Source of the DNA: Dryas octopetala
Lineage: Eukaryota > Streptophyta > Magnoliopsida > Rosales > Rosaceae
DNA length: 64,000 bases
Direction of reading: 5' to 3'
NCBI GenBank assembly: GCA_963921425.1
Contig: OY992837.1
Span: 717,896-781,895 of the forward strand
Position numbers and translations under genes: made by a program. This document shows, in pieces, positions 13,801 to 24,524 of this stretch; the stretch's first letter is position 1, and every line of letters begins with the position of its first letter. The notes under the pieces are model-generated. The model made no database searches and had not been told where the DNA came from. It worked only from the letters and a program-made list of their open reading frames with translations.

Positions 13801-16800
13801 CTTTCTCTCCCCTCCCATCTCTTCTCTCTGTACCTCACTCTTTCTCTCTCTCTCCCCGAAACCCCAGCCCCGACCCGCCCGCCTGCCCTGAGCTTCACCT
13901 TCGTTCAGATCTATAAAAGAGAGAGAGAGAGAGAGAGAGAGAAACAGAGGGAGAGAGAATGACAGAAAGAGAGAGATGGAGCTGGTGGCCGGAGATGGGA
14001 GGGAGGTGGGTGGGTCACTGGGGGAGGCAAAGGGAGGAGGGGGTGGGTCACTAGGCTCTGGTTGGGCTTGGGCTGGGGTTTCGGGGAGAGAGAGAGAGAG
14101 AGGAGAAGGGCGTGGAAAGAGAAGGGGTGGGTCGGCGGCGTGGTGGCTGGGGTCGGCGGCAAGGTGGCTGGGGTCGGAGGGGTGGGTGGCTGGGTTGGGT
14201 GGGTCTCGGAGGGAAGGGTGGGAGGCGGAGGGAAGGGTGGGAGGCGGAGGGAAGGGTGGGAGGCGGAGGGAGGCTGGCTGCAACTCCCCTGCAACTCCAT
14301 TTTTTTGTTTTTTTTTTTTGAGTTTTTGAGTTTTTAATTTTTTTTTTGTTTTTTTAAATAATTAGTTTATTTTTTAAAAACATTTTTATTTTTAAAATTT
14401 TTTTTGTCCACGTGGCATGTTTCTAGTGTGCCACGTAGGCAATTAACGGCAGGCCTGACGGAAAAGTTGACGGAGGTACCTGGGAGTGCAAAATCAGTAA
14501 TTGAGGTACCTACGAGCAACTTTTTTTAATTGGGGTACTCAAGTGATATAGGGTGGTTAGTTGAGGTACTTTTGTGTAATTTGCCCAAAAAAAAAAAAAA
14601 AAAGAAAAAAAAGCTGATAAAATTTTAGAAGTTTGTTAAACTAAGATGAAATAAAAAAATGCATTTGCAGAAATTAACATGGTTTGATTATCCTATGACC
14701 ATGGGATATATACAAATCAATACCTCCTTCTTTCTGCTTCAATGGGAAAATTGATTGTAAATTTGCAAAGGGATGCTAAAAAGGAGTTCAAAGGTTCTAC
14801 AGCACGAAGAACTCCGCATGCCTGAATTGTCATAAAACAAACCATCATTGACTTATCATAATTTAGAGAAAGGGAATTATCCAGAAAGATAAAGTTGATC
14901 CTGTATGCATGCCAACAACTAGGAAAACATGTCCATCACTTGAAAAAACAGAGGGCAGAAAAAGCAATGAAATACAGCTCAAAATGGCAGCCAAGATTAT
15001 ATGCTGAGTTAATAAGTCAAGGTTTTGGTTACCTGGGTGAAGGCCTGATAACCCTTCAGTATTTCCAACACAATAGCCTCTCCTTGTGACCTTCAATTCA
15101 AAGTTAACTTGAAGATAGTTATAACATACGAAATTAAGCATTGTTTAATATCTATACAAGCTTTAGTAGAAAAGTCCAACCTTGACAAAATAAATGACAA
15201 TGCATCTAGTATCGTCAACCATAACGAATCAACCATTGAGAGGCACAGAAAGGCAGTATTTCCAGTAGACTTTGCAGGTGGATCATAATCATGTCGGGGG
15301 GATTCAATCTAGTAGACAGCACTTTGTCACAAATGATAAAGTGCCTCCCCAGAATATTAGAATGGAAGATATAAGGTAAATAAATACCTCCCCAACATCT
15401 ACTGCTTCATCCGTCAATGTAGCAACAGTAAAGACAACGCCCAGCAGACCTTCAACTGCCAAAGTTATAGAATGTGCTTCACTAGCAACCAAGACTGCAG
15501 CATTCGATGCATCGTTATCAAGGCTCCACTCGATTCCTGTACGAAGTGAACTGGTCATTTTCTATGTGCATCAACGAATAGAACAAATGATAATTTGTGA
15601 ACCCCACAAGTGGAAAGGTGCAGCAGGTTATAGGGTTTTTTTTTCTTTTTATAAGAAACGAGATTTATTGATCACAACAAGGACATACAAAGTGGACAAG
15701 ATATCCACCAAGACAAAGTTACACATAACCAACTAACACATGGTGTTCTTATTGAAATTCATGACAACATAGCAAGCGATTACCTTTAGCTTTGCTGTTA
15801 AACATCCCTGCAACAGCTGCCAGGCTCTCCTCACTAGTCTCTTGAACCTGTAACATTTAGATTCTCCTTAGCCAATGGAATAAATATGCATGATGGTTAT
15901 AATCTACTATTTTTTTTTTTTTTTTGGTCTGATTAATCTTCTATATATTTATTAAATTATCCAAACTGAAAGTGTCTTGTTCTAGAAAAAGGCAGGAAGA
16001 CCATCTACATTATAAAATTGGGGATACAAACAAGCACTGCGAACTTCAGAGAAAGCTCACAACAATACTAACAAGACCTGACATGCATCCCTTGGGAGTG
16101 GCAAGTTGCATGACTAGAACATGCCCACAACCATTTAAAGGTTAATATATGAAAAGAGTGACTTTGCATGTAAGATGTCTGAGGTCTGTTTCAAAACATG
16201 ATCCATGATCAACATATGGCATGCAGGTCAGCATATTATAGAAATTTAAATCATTACTCCTCAATACAAACACATATGATTACAACACACAGTCAACTCA
16301 TCTCAAGACATACAAATAGATTTTCATGCACCTATCAACAATATGGCTAGAGAAAAAAAACTATAAAATCTTGCCTGTGCGCTTGAAACAACTCTAGCAA
16401 GAGCTTTGACCATGCCCTCCACTACATTGGTGTTCTTGGGATTCCTACAAGGAGGATGAGGAGAAGCATATTTATAGAAGATAGGTCGCTCATCCGATGG
16501 AACAACGAGAAAAGTACAATATAAATTAGAAAAATAGACTGGCAACTGCAAACTTACATATCAAAGTTTCGGAAAAGAATCCGCAATGTCCTTGCGTCCA
16601 CACAAAAACCCTGTCAAATTCCACCATATATGATGATTATAAAACACGTAGATAGTGACCACTCAATATATCATATGTCAGGCACACAAAAAAACAATAT
16701 TATATGCTGCAATGTCAAAGTTACCCTCAGGATCTCGAGAACAAGAATACGATGCCATAATGGCAGATCAAGAAATGTAACCTTCACCAACATACTAAGG

Positions 16801-17728
16801 AAAACCTGCATTTGAAAAAAAAAATAAATAAAAGGAATTGGCAGAGGGAAAACAACAACAACTTATTGAATCATTTGTTGTATATTGAGGTGCAGAAAGC
16901 AATTTTTACATAAAGATAGATAATAGGAAAACTAAGTTCCAGATAAATGACAATTTGAATCCTTAAAATAGGTTGTGAGAACAGGATATCCCTAAAAGAA
17001 GTCTAACATGCTAGAACATGAAATTGTGATGAAAGAGCCATGGAAACAAAATGTTTAAGAAAAGGGAATAATTGAGTATTAAATTACAATCTAAAGAATT
17101 GGTACATATTTGGTCCCAAATTTTCGCAACTGGGTAGCAGACCTCAAGGGCCGAGCATGAGTTTAATAGAAATTTTTGGTGGAAGGTTCAATAACTGAAT
17201 AGATTTTTCTCTTGTTCAACTGTTATAGCATTGGAATTCCTAAAGTTTCATCCGCATGTCATTTTCAGGTTAAAACAATCATATACAGGACACACCTCAC
17301 ATTCAGTGATAAGGGATGAACTGTAAAGCCTGATAATATGGGCAACTGACCGCAAGACCAATCGACGGAAAGAAGGCTCTCCTGCTTCTCCTTCAAGCTG
17401 ACTTGACATTGAAAATAATTAAGGGAAAAAAAAAAGATAACCGCATTGAAATTCTGTCCAAGAGAGCACTAAAATCCCCCAACAAATTAATTGTACTACT
17501 TGTACATAAATAGAATTACCTCAGCATTCGTGCGAAGTGAAGTCATTAGAAGTGAACATATCTGATGACGCAGAACCTGTTGAGTTTCCAAGCAATCTTT
17601 TCAGTTATGAAAATTTTACTTGCAAATCCATTAAAAAAGGTAATATATTTATACAAGAAACTGTTAAAATCACCTGCTCATAAGGAAGCAGGGTTCTGAA
17701 AACAGCCACATAATTGGACAAAACAAAC
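2019..17728 (-). CDS. MON2: MON2 homologue (Sec7-related trafficking scaffold), 5' part missing
   Basis: MON2/Ysl2 proteins resemble large Arf-GEFs without the Sec7 domain and act at the trans-Golgi/endosome with a Dopey partner. About 37 exons are readable. The first recognised one is 17674-17728 (FVLSNYVAVFRTLLPYEQ). Others include 16374-16447 (NPKNTNVVEGMVKALARVV), 15388-15541, 15181-15306, 15030-15089, 14726-14822, 12731-12819, 10751-10940, 8198-8382 (FSVFSLLQKLGADERPEV), 7490-7611 (VRNSAVRTLFQTLGSHGQK), 7019-7139, 5494-5661, 5180-5404, 4252-4587, 2331-2585 and 2019-2136. The last exon ends ELALERVSLTSQNVEEFFPRT with TGA/TAG-type stop at 2019-2021 (TAG). All exons checked are open with GT/AG borders, encoding roughly 1,400 residues. 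From memory of plant MON2, some 270 N-terminal residues (DCB region) should precede the first exon, and none appears in 17729-18254. It may be a 5'-truncated copy, or its first exons may lie far upstream. Family sure; completeness not. Confidence 0.85.
7751..7860. repeat. Compound microsatellite G-rich/(GA)n/(CA)n in a MON2 intron
   Basis: A G-rich run is followed by (GA)n and then (CA)n and ends in degenerate (CAGA). The ORFs over it are low-complexity artefacts. Confidence 0.9.
13291..14586. mobile_element. Palindromic Mutator-like (MULE) non-autonomous element in a MON2 intron
   Basis: The left end (gggcaaattacacaaaagta) and the right end (tacttttgtgtaatttgccc) are perfect inverse complements. 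The match continues for about 270 bp on each side, including the paired motifs around 13440-13470 and 14410-14460 (tgccacgtgg). Inside lie a C/T-rich arm (13560-13910) and a complementary G/A-rich arm (13976-14290) joined by a (GA)n stretch, so nearly the whole 1,296 bp can fold back. It is flanked by poly-A on both sides, so a 9-bp A-only target duplication is possible but cannot be proved. There is no transposase. It sits between MON2 exons 14726-14822 and 12731-12819. Confidence 0.8.
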
Positions 17729-18254
17729 CTGTGAAATACATCATGAGTAAATTCAAACGAAGCCAAAGAGACCAAATATTCGTTAAGAGTCAGAAATCCT
17801 CATTTGCATCATCCCTGTGAATTGTGTTCTTCTTGTATAGCAATATAAGCAGTCTAATACCTAAATCTCATAGGCATTATACTAGGAATAGCTTCTATTG
17901 GATCTTCAGTGGAAGTCAATATGAGTAATCCTGTACCAAAGGTTAATTAAGATTTGAATTAAAAAAGAAAAAAATTTACAACGGCAAATCGAAATTTTGA
18001 TATCGGTGTTCATTTTCATGTTCACCCTTAAATGACCCTTCATTACAATCTTACCCTCAACGTCACAACTCAAAACGTACCTCAACAAAAAATATTGACA
18101 TCTATTATGACACCATTGAAGTCACGGCTTATTACAGCAGCTAGAGGCTCATTTGGTATGGTCAACGAAATACACCTCTTCTCACAGCAAAGGGCAACAG
18201 TTGGTGATTCTTGGGGTTAAGGAGCTTTCTAAGTTTGAAAGAGAGGAGGACTAG
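17729..18254. other. Spacer between MON2 and the kinase gene
   Basis: This should hold the next upstream MON2 exon, but I found none. One exon-like block on the minus strand (about 17880-17932, preceded by tggtacag and followed by gtatta) encodes a short peptide that I cannot place in MON2 or any other family. Confidence 0.4.
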
Positions 18255-19421
18255 CTAGCTATTTGGATGAAGATCTACAGAGCCATTTGAATCCAGATCA
18301 ACAGAGCCATTTGAATCCAGATCAAGAGACACACTTGAATGTACCAGCGGCGCATACAATTCTGAGAGAGTGTGATTGATTTCAGAAAATGATATCCCTT
18401 GGAAGGTATAGTGATCGGCAGGATTAAGGTTGGTGGTGTCTGCGGTCTCCTGCAGGTCCAGTGCAGACTCAAGTTCCACCTGCACTTCACCCATTGTGGG
18501 CCTTTCAGCTCCGCTATATCGAATGCATCTCTGGATGATCTCCATATATTTTGTCAAACAATCTGGAGCTATTTTTCCAATCAGGAATGGATCCATCCTA
18601 TCAGGTAAAATAATGCCGTCCCGATCCATGCACATGCTTGAACAAGATTTGGCACACAACACTTCCAATAACACGATTCCAAATGAGAACACATCAGATT
18701 TTTCAGTAAGTTGGCCATAGAGAGCATACTCTGGATCAAGATACCCGTATGTACCCTTCACCATCGAGTCCACTCTGATTAATGCATTAGACAGAGTAGG
18801 AGGACCCATCTTGGACAACCCCAAGTCTGAAAGCTTAGCCTCGAAGCTTTCGTTCAATAGAATGTTGGAGCATTTCACGTCTCGATGGATGATAGCATAC
18901 TTAACCCCTGCGTGAAGGTAGTGTATTGCACGCGCCACCCCAATACAGATATTCAGTCTCTGCTTCCACGACAACAGATCATGTTCCTCAGTCCTCCTGA
19001 AAAGGCTATCATAGAGGTTACCATTGGGCATGTAGTTGTAAACGAGGAAAGACTCTCCTTTTTCTTCGCAGAATCCGATGAGAGAGATTAGGTTGGGGTG
19101 GCGCAGCTGACAGAGTAGCAGCACCTCCGCCCTGAACTCACGCATTCCCTCTTTTGAATGTCCAGAATAGCGCTTGATTGCAACGAGTGTGGCCCCATCG
19201 TTGATATACCCTTTATACACTATGCCAAAGCCACCTTGACCAATAAATGAGCTATGACTGAAACATTGAGTTGCTGCTCTCATCTCATCCAGTGAAAAGC
19301 GACGGCATACTTCTTCTGCAAAGGCCCAATTTTGGTGTTTTGTATGTTTTTTCTTCCTTGGAGAGAAGAAACGCGAGACAGACATAATTAGTGATCGTTG
19401 CTGTTGCCTTCCAACTTCCAA
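18255..19421 (-). CDS. FERONIA/CrRLK1L-type receptor-like cytoplasmic kinase
   Basis: A 388-residue serine/threonine kinase with no signal peptide, malectin-like ectodomain or membrane segment, so it is probably cytoplasmic or membrane-tethered through a partner. A basic N-terminus (RKKKHTK, 22-28) precedes the entry motif RRFSLDEMRAATQCF (40-54). The P-loop GQGGFGIVYKG is at 61-71, the ATP-binding Lys at 83 (VAIKRY), the helix-C Glu near 99, and HRDVKCSN at 179-186. The metal-binding triplet is DLG (199-201) instead of DFG. The activation segment ends VKGTYGYLDPEY (221-232), as in CrRLK1L kinases. The C-terminal tail carries two copies of DSNGSVDL from a 24-bp DNA repeat. The gene is single-exon and divergent from the NLR. 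A full CrRLK1L is about 850 residues, so this is a kinase-only derivative. Activity is likely because Lys and HRD are kept. Confidence 0.88.
   Translation of the reverse strand: MEVGRQQQRSLIMSVSRFFSPRKKKHTKHQNWAFAEEVCRRFSLDEMRAATQCFSHSSFIGQGGFGIVYKGYINDGATLVAIKRYSGHSKEGMREFRAEVLLLCQLRHPNLISLIGFCEEKGESFLVYNYMPNGNLYDSLFRRTEEHDLLSWKQRLNICIGVARAIHYLHAGVKYAIIHRDVKCSNILLNESFEAKLSDLGLSKMGPPTLSNALIRVDSMVKGTYGYLDPEYALYGQLTEKSDVFSFGIVLLEVLCAKSCSSMCMDRDGIILPDRMDPFLIGKIAPDCLTKYMEIIQRCIRYSGAERPTMGEVQVELESALDLQETADTTNLNPADHYTFQGISFSEINHTLSELYAPLVHSSVSLDLDSNGSVDLDSNGSVDLHPNS
18272..18325. repeat. 24-bp tandem repeat in the 3' end of the kinase gene
   Basis: Units start at 18272 and 18296 with a partial unit at 18320. 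The length is a multiple of three, so the frame is kept and the tail gains a repeated octapeptide. Confidence 0.85.
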
Positions 19422-19534
19422 TTATCCAATCAATTATGACTTATGTGCATCGGCACAGCCCAAAGTCAAGTCAAGTCATCTTGCCCAAAAAAAAGAAAGA
19501 GAAAACCGCGTATAATAATTGAAGGGCCACAATT

Positions 19535-19712
19535 CCACACCAATTCTACGCTCACCACATATATTGGACCCTTCCCACCTTTACAGTGATCGTATCCACA
19601 CCAATTCCACGCACACCACATATATTGGACCCTTCCCACCTTCACAGTGATCGTATCCACACCAATTCCACGCACACCACATTGGACCCTTCTCACTTTC
19701 ACACTGGTCGTT
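19535..19712. repeat. 61-bp tandem repeat (about 2.9 units) in a divergent promoter
   Basis: Units begin at 19535, 19596 and 19657 (ccacaccaattcyacg). Each ends near gtgatcgtat, and the last is diverged and a few bases short. It lies between the start codons of the kinase (19421, -) and the NLR (19821, +), so it may hold repeated regulatory sites for either. Confidence 0.9.
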
Positions 19713-19820
19713 ACAAATTACAAGGCAGTGGTTTTGTAGGCAGATATATGAGAAAGAAAGGAAATCTGTGTAAATCTTTGTTGTGCTATCTGTAACTAAG
19801 GATCAAGTAGCATAGCAATC

Positions 19821-22800
19821 ATGGCAGAGTTTGTAGTATCCTTTGTTGTTGACAAGCTCGGCGACCTGCTGGTTGAAAAAGTCTCGGTTGCCATCTCGTC
19901 GTTGCATAACTTACATGGGGTGAAGAAACAAGCCGAGCAAATCCGAGTCGAATTAAGGCAGATGCAATGCTTTCTGAAAGATGCAGACAAGAGGCAAGAC
20001 GAAGATGATAGCCTTCGGAATTGGGTTTCAGACCTCAGAGAAGTTGCTTATGATGCTGAAGATGTCATTCTAGCTTTTTCTATCAAAATCCTAACCCCAG
20101 TACCAAATCGGCTCAAAAGGTACGCTTGCTTCTTCAACCAAGCTTCACAAGTTCATAAAATAGGGTCTGAGATTGACGCCATAAAAGTTAGAATCTCTGA
20201 CCTTGCTAGAAGTTCACAAACCTATGGCTTGAATGCTATAAGACTAGATCAAGACTCGTCAAGTACTCAACGACAATTGAGGTGGTCCTATTCCCATATT
20301 GTTGAAGAACATATTGTTGGCATAGAAGGAAACATTAAGGAATTAGTGGCAGAGCTTGTGAATGAAGAAAAACATGGCCGGGTTGTGTGCATTTGTGGAA
20401 TGGGTGGTCTTGGCAAGACCACTCTGGCCAAGCAAGTTTACCGTAATGATCACATTAGGCGTTATTTTGATGCCTCTGCATGGGCTTATATATCTCAACA
20501 ATGCAAACCCAGAGATGTTTGGGAAGGCATTTTGATTAAACTAACCTCTCCATCCAAAGAGGAGAGGGATCATATTCTAAAACTGAGAGATGACGAGCTT
20601 GCAAAGAAGCTTTATCAGGTTCAGGAAGACAAGAAGTGTTTGGTGGTTCTTGATGACATTTGGACAACTGAGACCTGGCAAGTTCTAAGTCCTGCCTTTC
20701 CATCATCTGGGAAGGGGTGCAGCAGAATATTGCTTACAACTCGTAATAAAGAATTAGCTTCATATGCAGATCCAAGAGGTGTTCTTCATGAACCCGGGAA
20801 TTTGACTGAAGAAAAGGGATGGGAGTTGCTTCAGAGGAAGGCATTTCCAAGAAATGATGATCCTGCAGGTAGCTAGTTTACCCCATTCAAATATTGTTAT
20901 GCATCCACATTTTATATGATCGGCATTTCATTACCACAGATGATATGGCTGGACCAATTATTTCTAGTACACAGTACATAGTTTCTTGATTCTTGAATTT
21001 GTTGATAAAGGACTTAGAGATATTATCAGTACATACTCAGTTTCATGTTTGATGATATGGCTAGACCAATTATTTTCTATTCGTCAATTATACTGCTCAG
21101 TTTCATCACATGAGAGTTTCCCTAAATTATTTTGTTTGCTTTAATGCAGATTTTACAATGTGCAAAGAGAAGGAGAAGTTAGGGAGGGAAATGGTTAAAA
21201 GGTGTGCCGGCTTACCATTGGCGATTGTTGTGCTTGGAGGACTTTTGGCAACTAAAGAAACAGTGCATGACTGGGATATGGTGCATAGAGATATTGTTTC
21301 GTACCTAAAGCGAGCCAAGGGTCATGAACAACACTCTACAGTACCTGAGGTTTTGGCTTTAAGCTATCATGATTTGCCTTTCCAATTGAAACCATGTTTC
21401 CTTTATTTGAGCCATTTCCCAGAGGATGCTGAAATACCAACAAAGAAATTGGTTCAATTATGGATTGCGGAAGGCATTGTATCACCAACACATGAAGTGG
21501 AGAGAGACAAAACGCTAGAGGATGTTGCAGAACGCTACCTGGGTCACCTGATTAATAGGTGCATGGTTCAAGTGGGAGCACTGGGATCAACTGGAAGAAT
21601 TAAAACATGTCGCCTCCATGATCTTATGCGTGATTTATGCTTGTCAAAAGCAAAGCAGGAAAATTTTCTCCAGATTATTCACTATTCAGGTGAAAGTATG
21701 ATGGTAGGTTCTTCTTCACAGATGCTATCTCAAGCAACATCAACTGGTAAAACTCGCAGACTTGCTATCTTCTTACCTGCATCTGTTGATAAACTTATTC
21801 CATCAAAAACAAAAGAATATTTCAACCTCAGGTCACTTTTATATTTCCATGGAAACAAGTGTAGATTGGAAAATTGGTTGCTTATAAAACCGATTTTGGA
21901 CTTCAAAATGCTCAGAGTCCTAGATCTTGAAGGTGTCAAGGGACCATATGAAAAGTTACCTGAAGATATTGGGGGCCTAATTCAGTTGCAGTTCTTAAGT
22001 TTAAAGAAAACACGTATACGGGAACTACCATCATCCATAGGAAATTTAATCTTCCTGAAAACCCTAAACTTGCAAACCATTAGTAAATTGAGTTGGGACC
22101 CAACTGTACAGCTACCAAATGTGATATGGAAGATGGAAGGGCTAAGGCATTTATATCTTCCCAAGTGGTGTGACAATGTAGTTGATAAGCTGCAATTGGC
22201 AAATCTTAACAACTTGCAGACACTGGTAAACTTTCCTGCAAACAAATGCAATGTAAAAGATCTTCTTAGATTGACTAATCTTAGAAAACTTGTGCTAAAT
22301 GATCCAAAGCATTTCAAAAGTTTGGTGGAAATCTTCAATCCCCCAAACAACACATTAAGCTACCTTCAGTCTTTGTCCTTAACAAGTGAGACACTTTCAT
22401 TTCCTGATGACGTAGTAGATGTTAGACAACTAATGTTAAGTTGTCGGCGTCTTCATAAATTGCATTTGGAAACACGAATAGAGAAGTTACCAGAATGCTT
22501 TCAGTTCCCTCCAAACCTTGCCAAGTTAACTTTATGGGGCTCTAGATTTGTGGAAGACCCCATGCCAACATTGGAGAAGTTGCCTAATTTGAGAGTGCTA
22601 AGTGGATGGCAAATGTTCATGGGAAAGAAAATGGTTTGCTCTAATCAAGGTTTTCCTAAACTCAAATCTCTACTCCTTCGTGGCTTGCCCAATTTAGAAG
22701 ATTGGATGATGGAGGAAGGAGCAATGCCCAGTCTTTGTCGTTTGGAAATCTCAAATTGCATCAAACTGAAGACAATCCCAGCGGCACTGAGGTTTGTCAA

Positions 22801-22912
22801 AAGTCTTCAGGAATTGGAGATATATGGATGCTTATTCAAAGTTGACATTCGAACTGAAGGAGAGGATTTTTATAAAGTCCAACATGTGCCATCTATTGTA
22901 ATTCGGAATTGA
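19821..22912 (+). CDS. CC-NB-LRR immune receptor (RPP8/RPP13-like)
   Basis: Intracellular receptor of the plant CNL class, which recognises pathogen effectors and triggers immunity. Two exons, 19821-20868 and 21150-22912, join in frame (cctgcag|gtagct; atgcag|attttac) to give 936 residues. The Rx-type coiled coil has the EDVID-like motif DAEDV (78-82). The NB-ARC has the P-loop GMGGLGKTT (193-201), kinase-2 LVVLDDIW (274-281), RNBS-B SRILLTTRN (301-309), GLPLA (370-374) and an MHD-type motif written LHD (about 505-507). About 14 irregular leucine-rich repeats follow to the end. The intron falls inside NB-ARC after RNBS-B and resembles no element. It looks intact, with all core motifs. The class is certain; the closest clade (RPP8/RPP13-like) is judged from the N-terminus and the RDLCLSKAK segment. 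Confidence 0.93.
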
Positions 22913-24006
22913 AGTTAAGTACGATATAAGGGTGATCCTCAGGTAAGAATGCCACAATTTCCTAGAAATTTTCCATTATAATGTTATGTCAATTTCTTAT
23001 CTAATCCTTGTGACTCTAAATTAAATTAGATTTTGGTTGAACCTCTTCTTTAAATTGTCTCATGGTAATTCAGTACTGTTTGACATGCACTTCAACTTAC
23101 TCTAGGATAGGTGACTGGCCTATGGGTGGCTAATTGTTTAATGTAACTTAATGTTTCCTAGAGAAAGAGTTTATTTCTTCACTATTTCTTTCTTCCCAAT
23201 TCTACAAATAGGTATTCCTTACTTTATGGTCTGTCTGTAGTCTGTACAACTCATTCTCAGTTTTATTCTCTTGTTGTAGTGAGAACTAATTGCTAATATC
23301 TTGCACTAACAGTGGCTTTGTCGAGTGCAGGATCATAAATGTGCAAGCAGTCTCTCTGCAGATTTTTTTCTTTGGTAAGTAGTCTCTCTGCAGATTAGGT
23401 AGTGTGCTTGAAATTCCACTAAAATTCATAACAGAAACAGACTCTAAAGAAGGTTTCAATGGTCTTTCAAGGGGTCAGTGTGGAGCTAAATGGAAGATTG
23501 AGACAATCCTAGCAGATATTTTTAGCTCAAAATCACTGACAAAGATCAGCAAATACGATAGCAGATTAAGTAGCCACAAGGACACACAAGAGGATATGTC
23601 TTCTTTTATTTGCTTATTTATTTTTTTAGTATGTGTGAACTTGTAAACTCTAAGTTCAAGGATTTTCAACATTGTTCCCAATAACTCTACCCTCAACAAA
23701 ATGAGGTAAAAGGATCAATCTTTGTGTGAAAATTTGTTCAATCAACAAAGGATCTTCTAGTGTCATCCTTCACTTTCTCAAACTAAATTACTTTAAAGAA
23801 TACATGTATGTACTTGAAATGATTTGAGCGAGGTTTCACAGATTTCCATCTTGGTACACTAGTTAGAGAATGAACAGAGGTGGTGTTTGTGGTCTACATA
23901 AACTCAAAGGCTATCTCTTTAATTTTGTAAGAAAAGCAATAGTTGGATTAAATATGACAACAGACACTGAATGAATTTCTTTTTGCCCATTAAAAATAAT
24001 AAGAGT

Positions 24007-24049
<43 letters not shown>

Positions 24050-24524
24050 CAAACCTGTTTGACTGTGAACTTCTTAGTTCTCAAAAAACAATGCTTGGCT
24101 CCTTAAGAAAAAATTCATTCTTATCAGCCAATCTTTATTCGACACGTATTATAATACAAGGAGAAATTAATCATTTAAGAAAAGAAAAAATAAAAATTGA
24201 ATGGTTGGGTTTCGGAATTGATTTCAAACCTTCTTGGGCTCATTTGGGCCGTTCGTCAGCTTTTTAACTTCCAACTTCTTTGGGCTTAAGAATTGAATCC
24301 AGCTGTCTATCCGGGTCAGCCCGGTTTTGTCTGTGTCACGAACACGACCTCGACCTGTCTTTCTGTGATGATTTATTATTTTCTCTCCACTGTCTTGGCG
24401 TTCTTCTCAGATCCTATATATCCAAATCCCAGATCCACCACCACATTCCCACTCAATCGGTCGTTAGGGTTTATGCAACTCTCTCCGGGTCAACTCACCA
24501 AACTCGCTCCCTTCTATCCAATAC
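22913..24524. other. Spacer between the NLR and VPS54
   Basis: It contains the NLR 3' UTR, possibly with a spliced 3' segment (short repeated phrase agtctctctgcagat at about 23350 and 23384), an (AG)n microsatellite at 24009-24047, and the VPS54 promoter/5' UTR. No gene was recognised. Confidence 0.5.
24009..24047. repeat. (AG)n microsatellite upstream of VPS54
   Basis: An uninterrupted AG run of about 39 bp lies roughly 480 bp before the VPS54 start. AG/GA runs are common in plant 5' regions. Confidence 0.95.

Noticed and set aside
13540..14337. Long overlapping ORFs on both strands (up to 247 codons)
   Set aside because: They lie in the complementary C/T-rich and G/A-rich arms of a foldback element. 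The peptides are proline/serine or glycine/arginine runs, and every frame is open because of composition.
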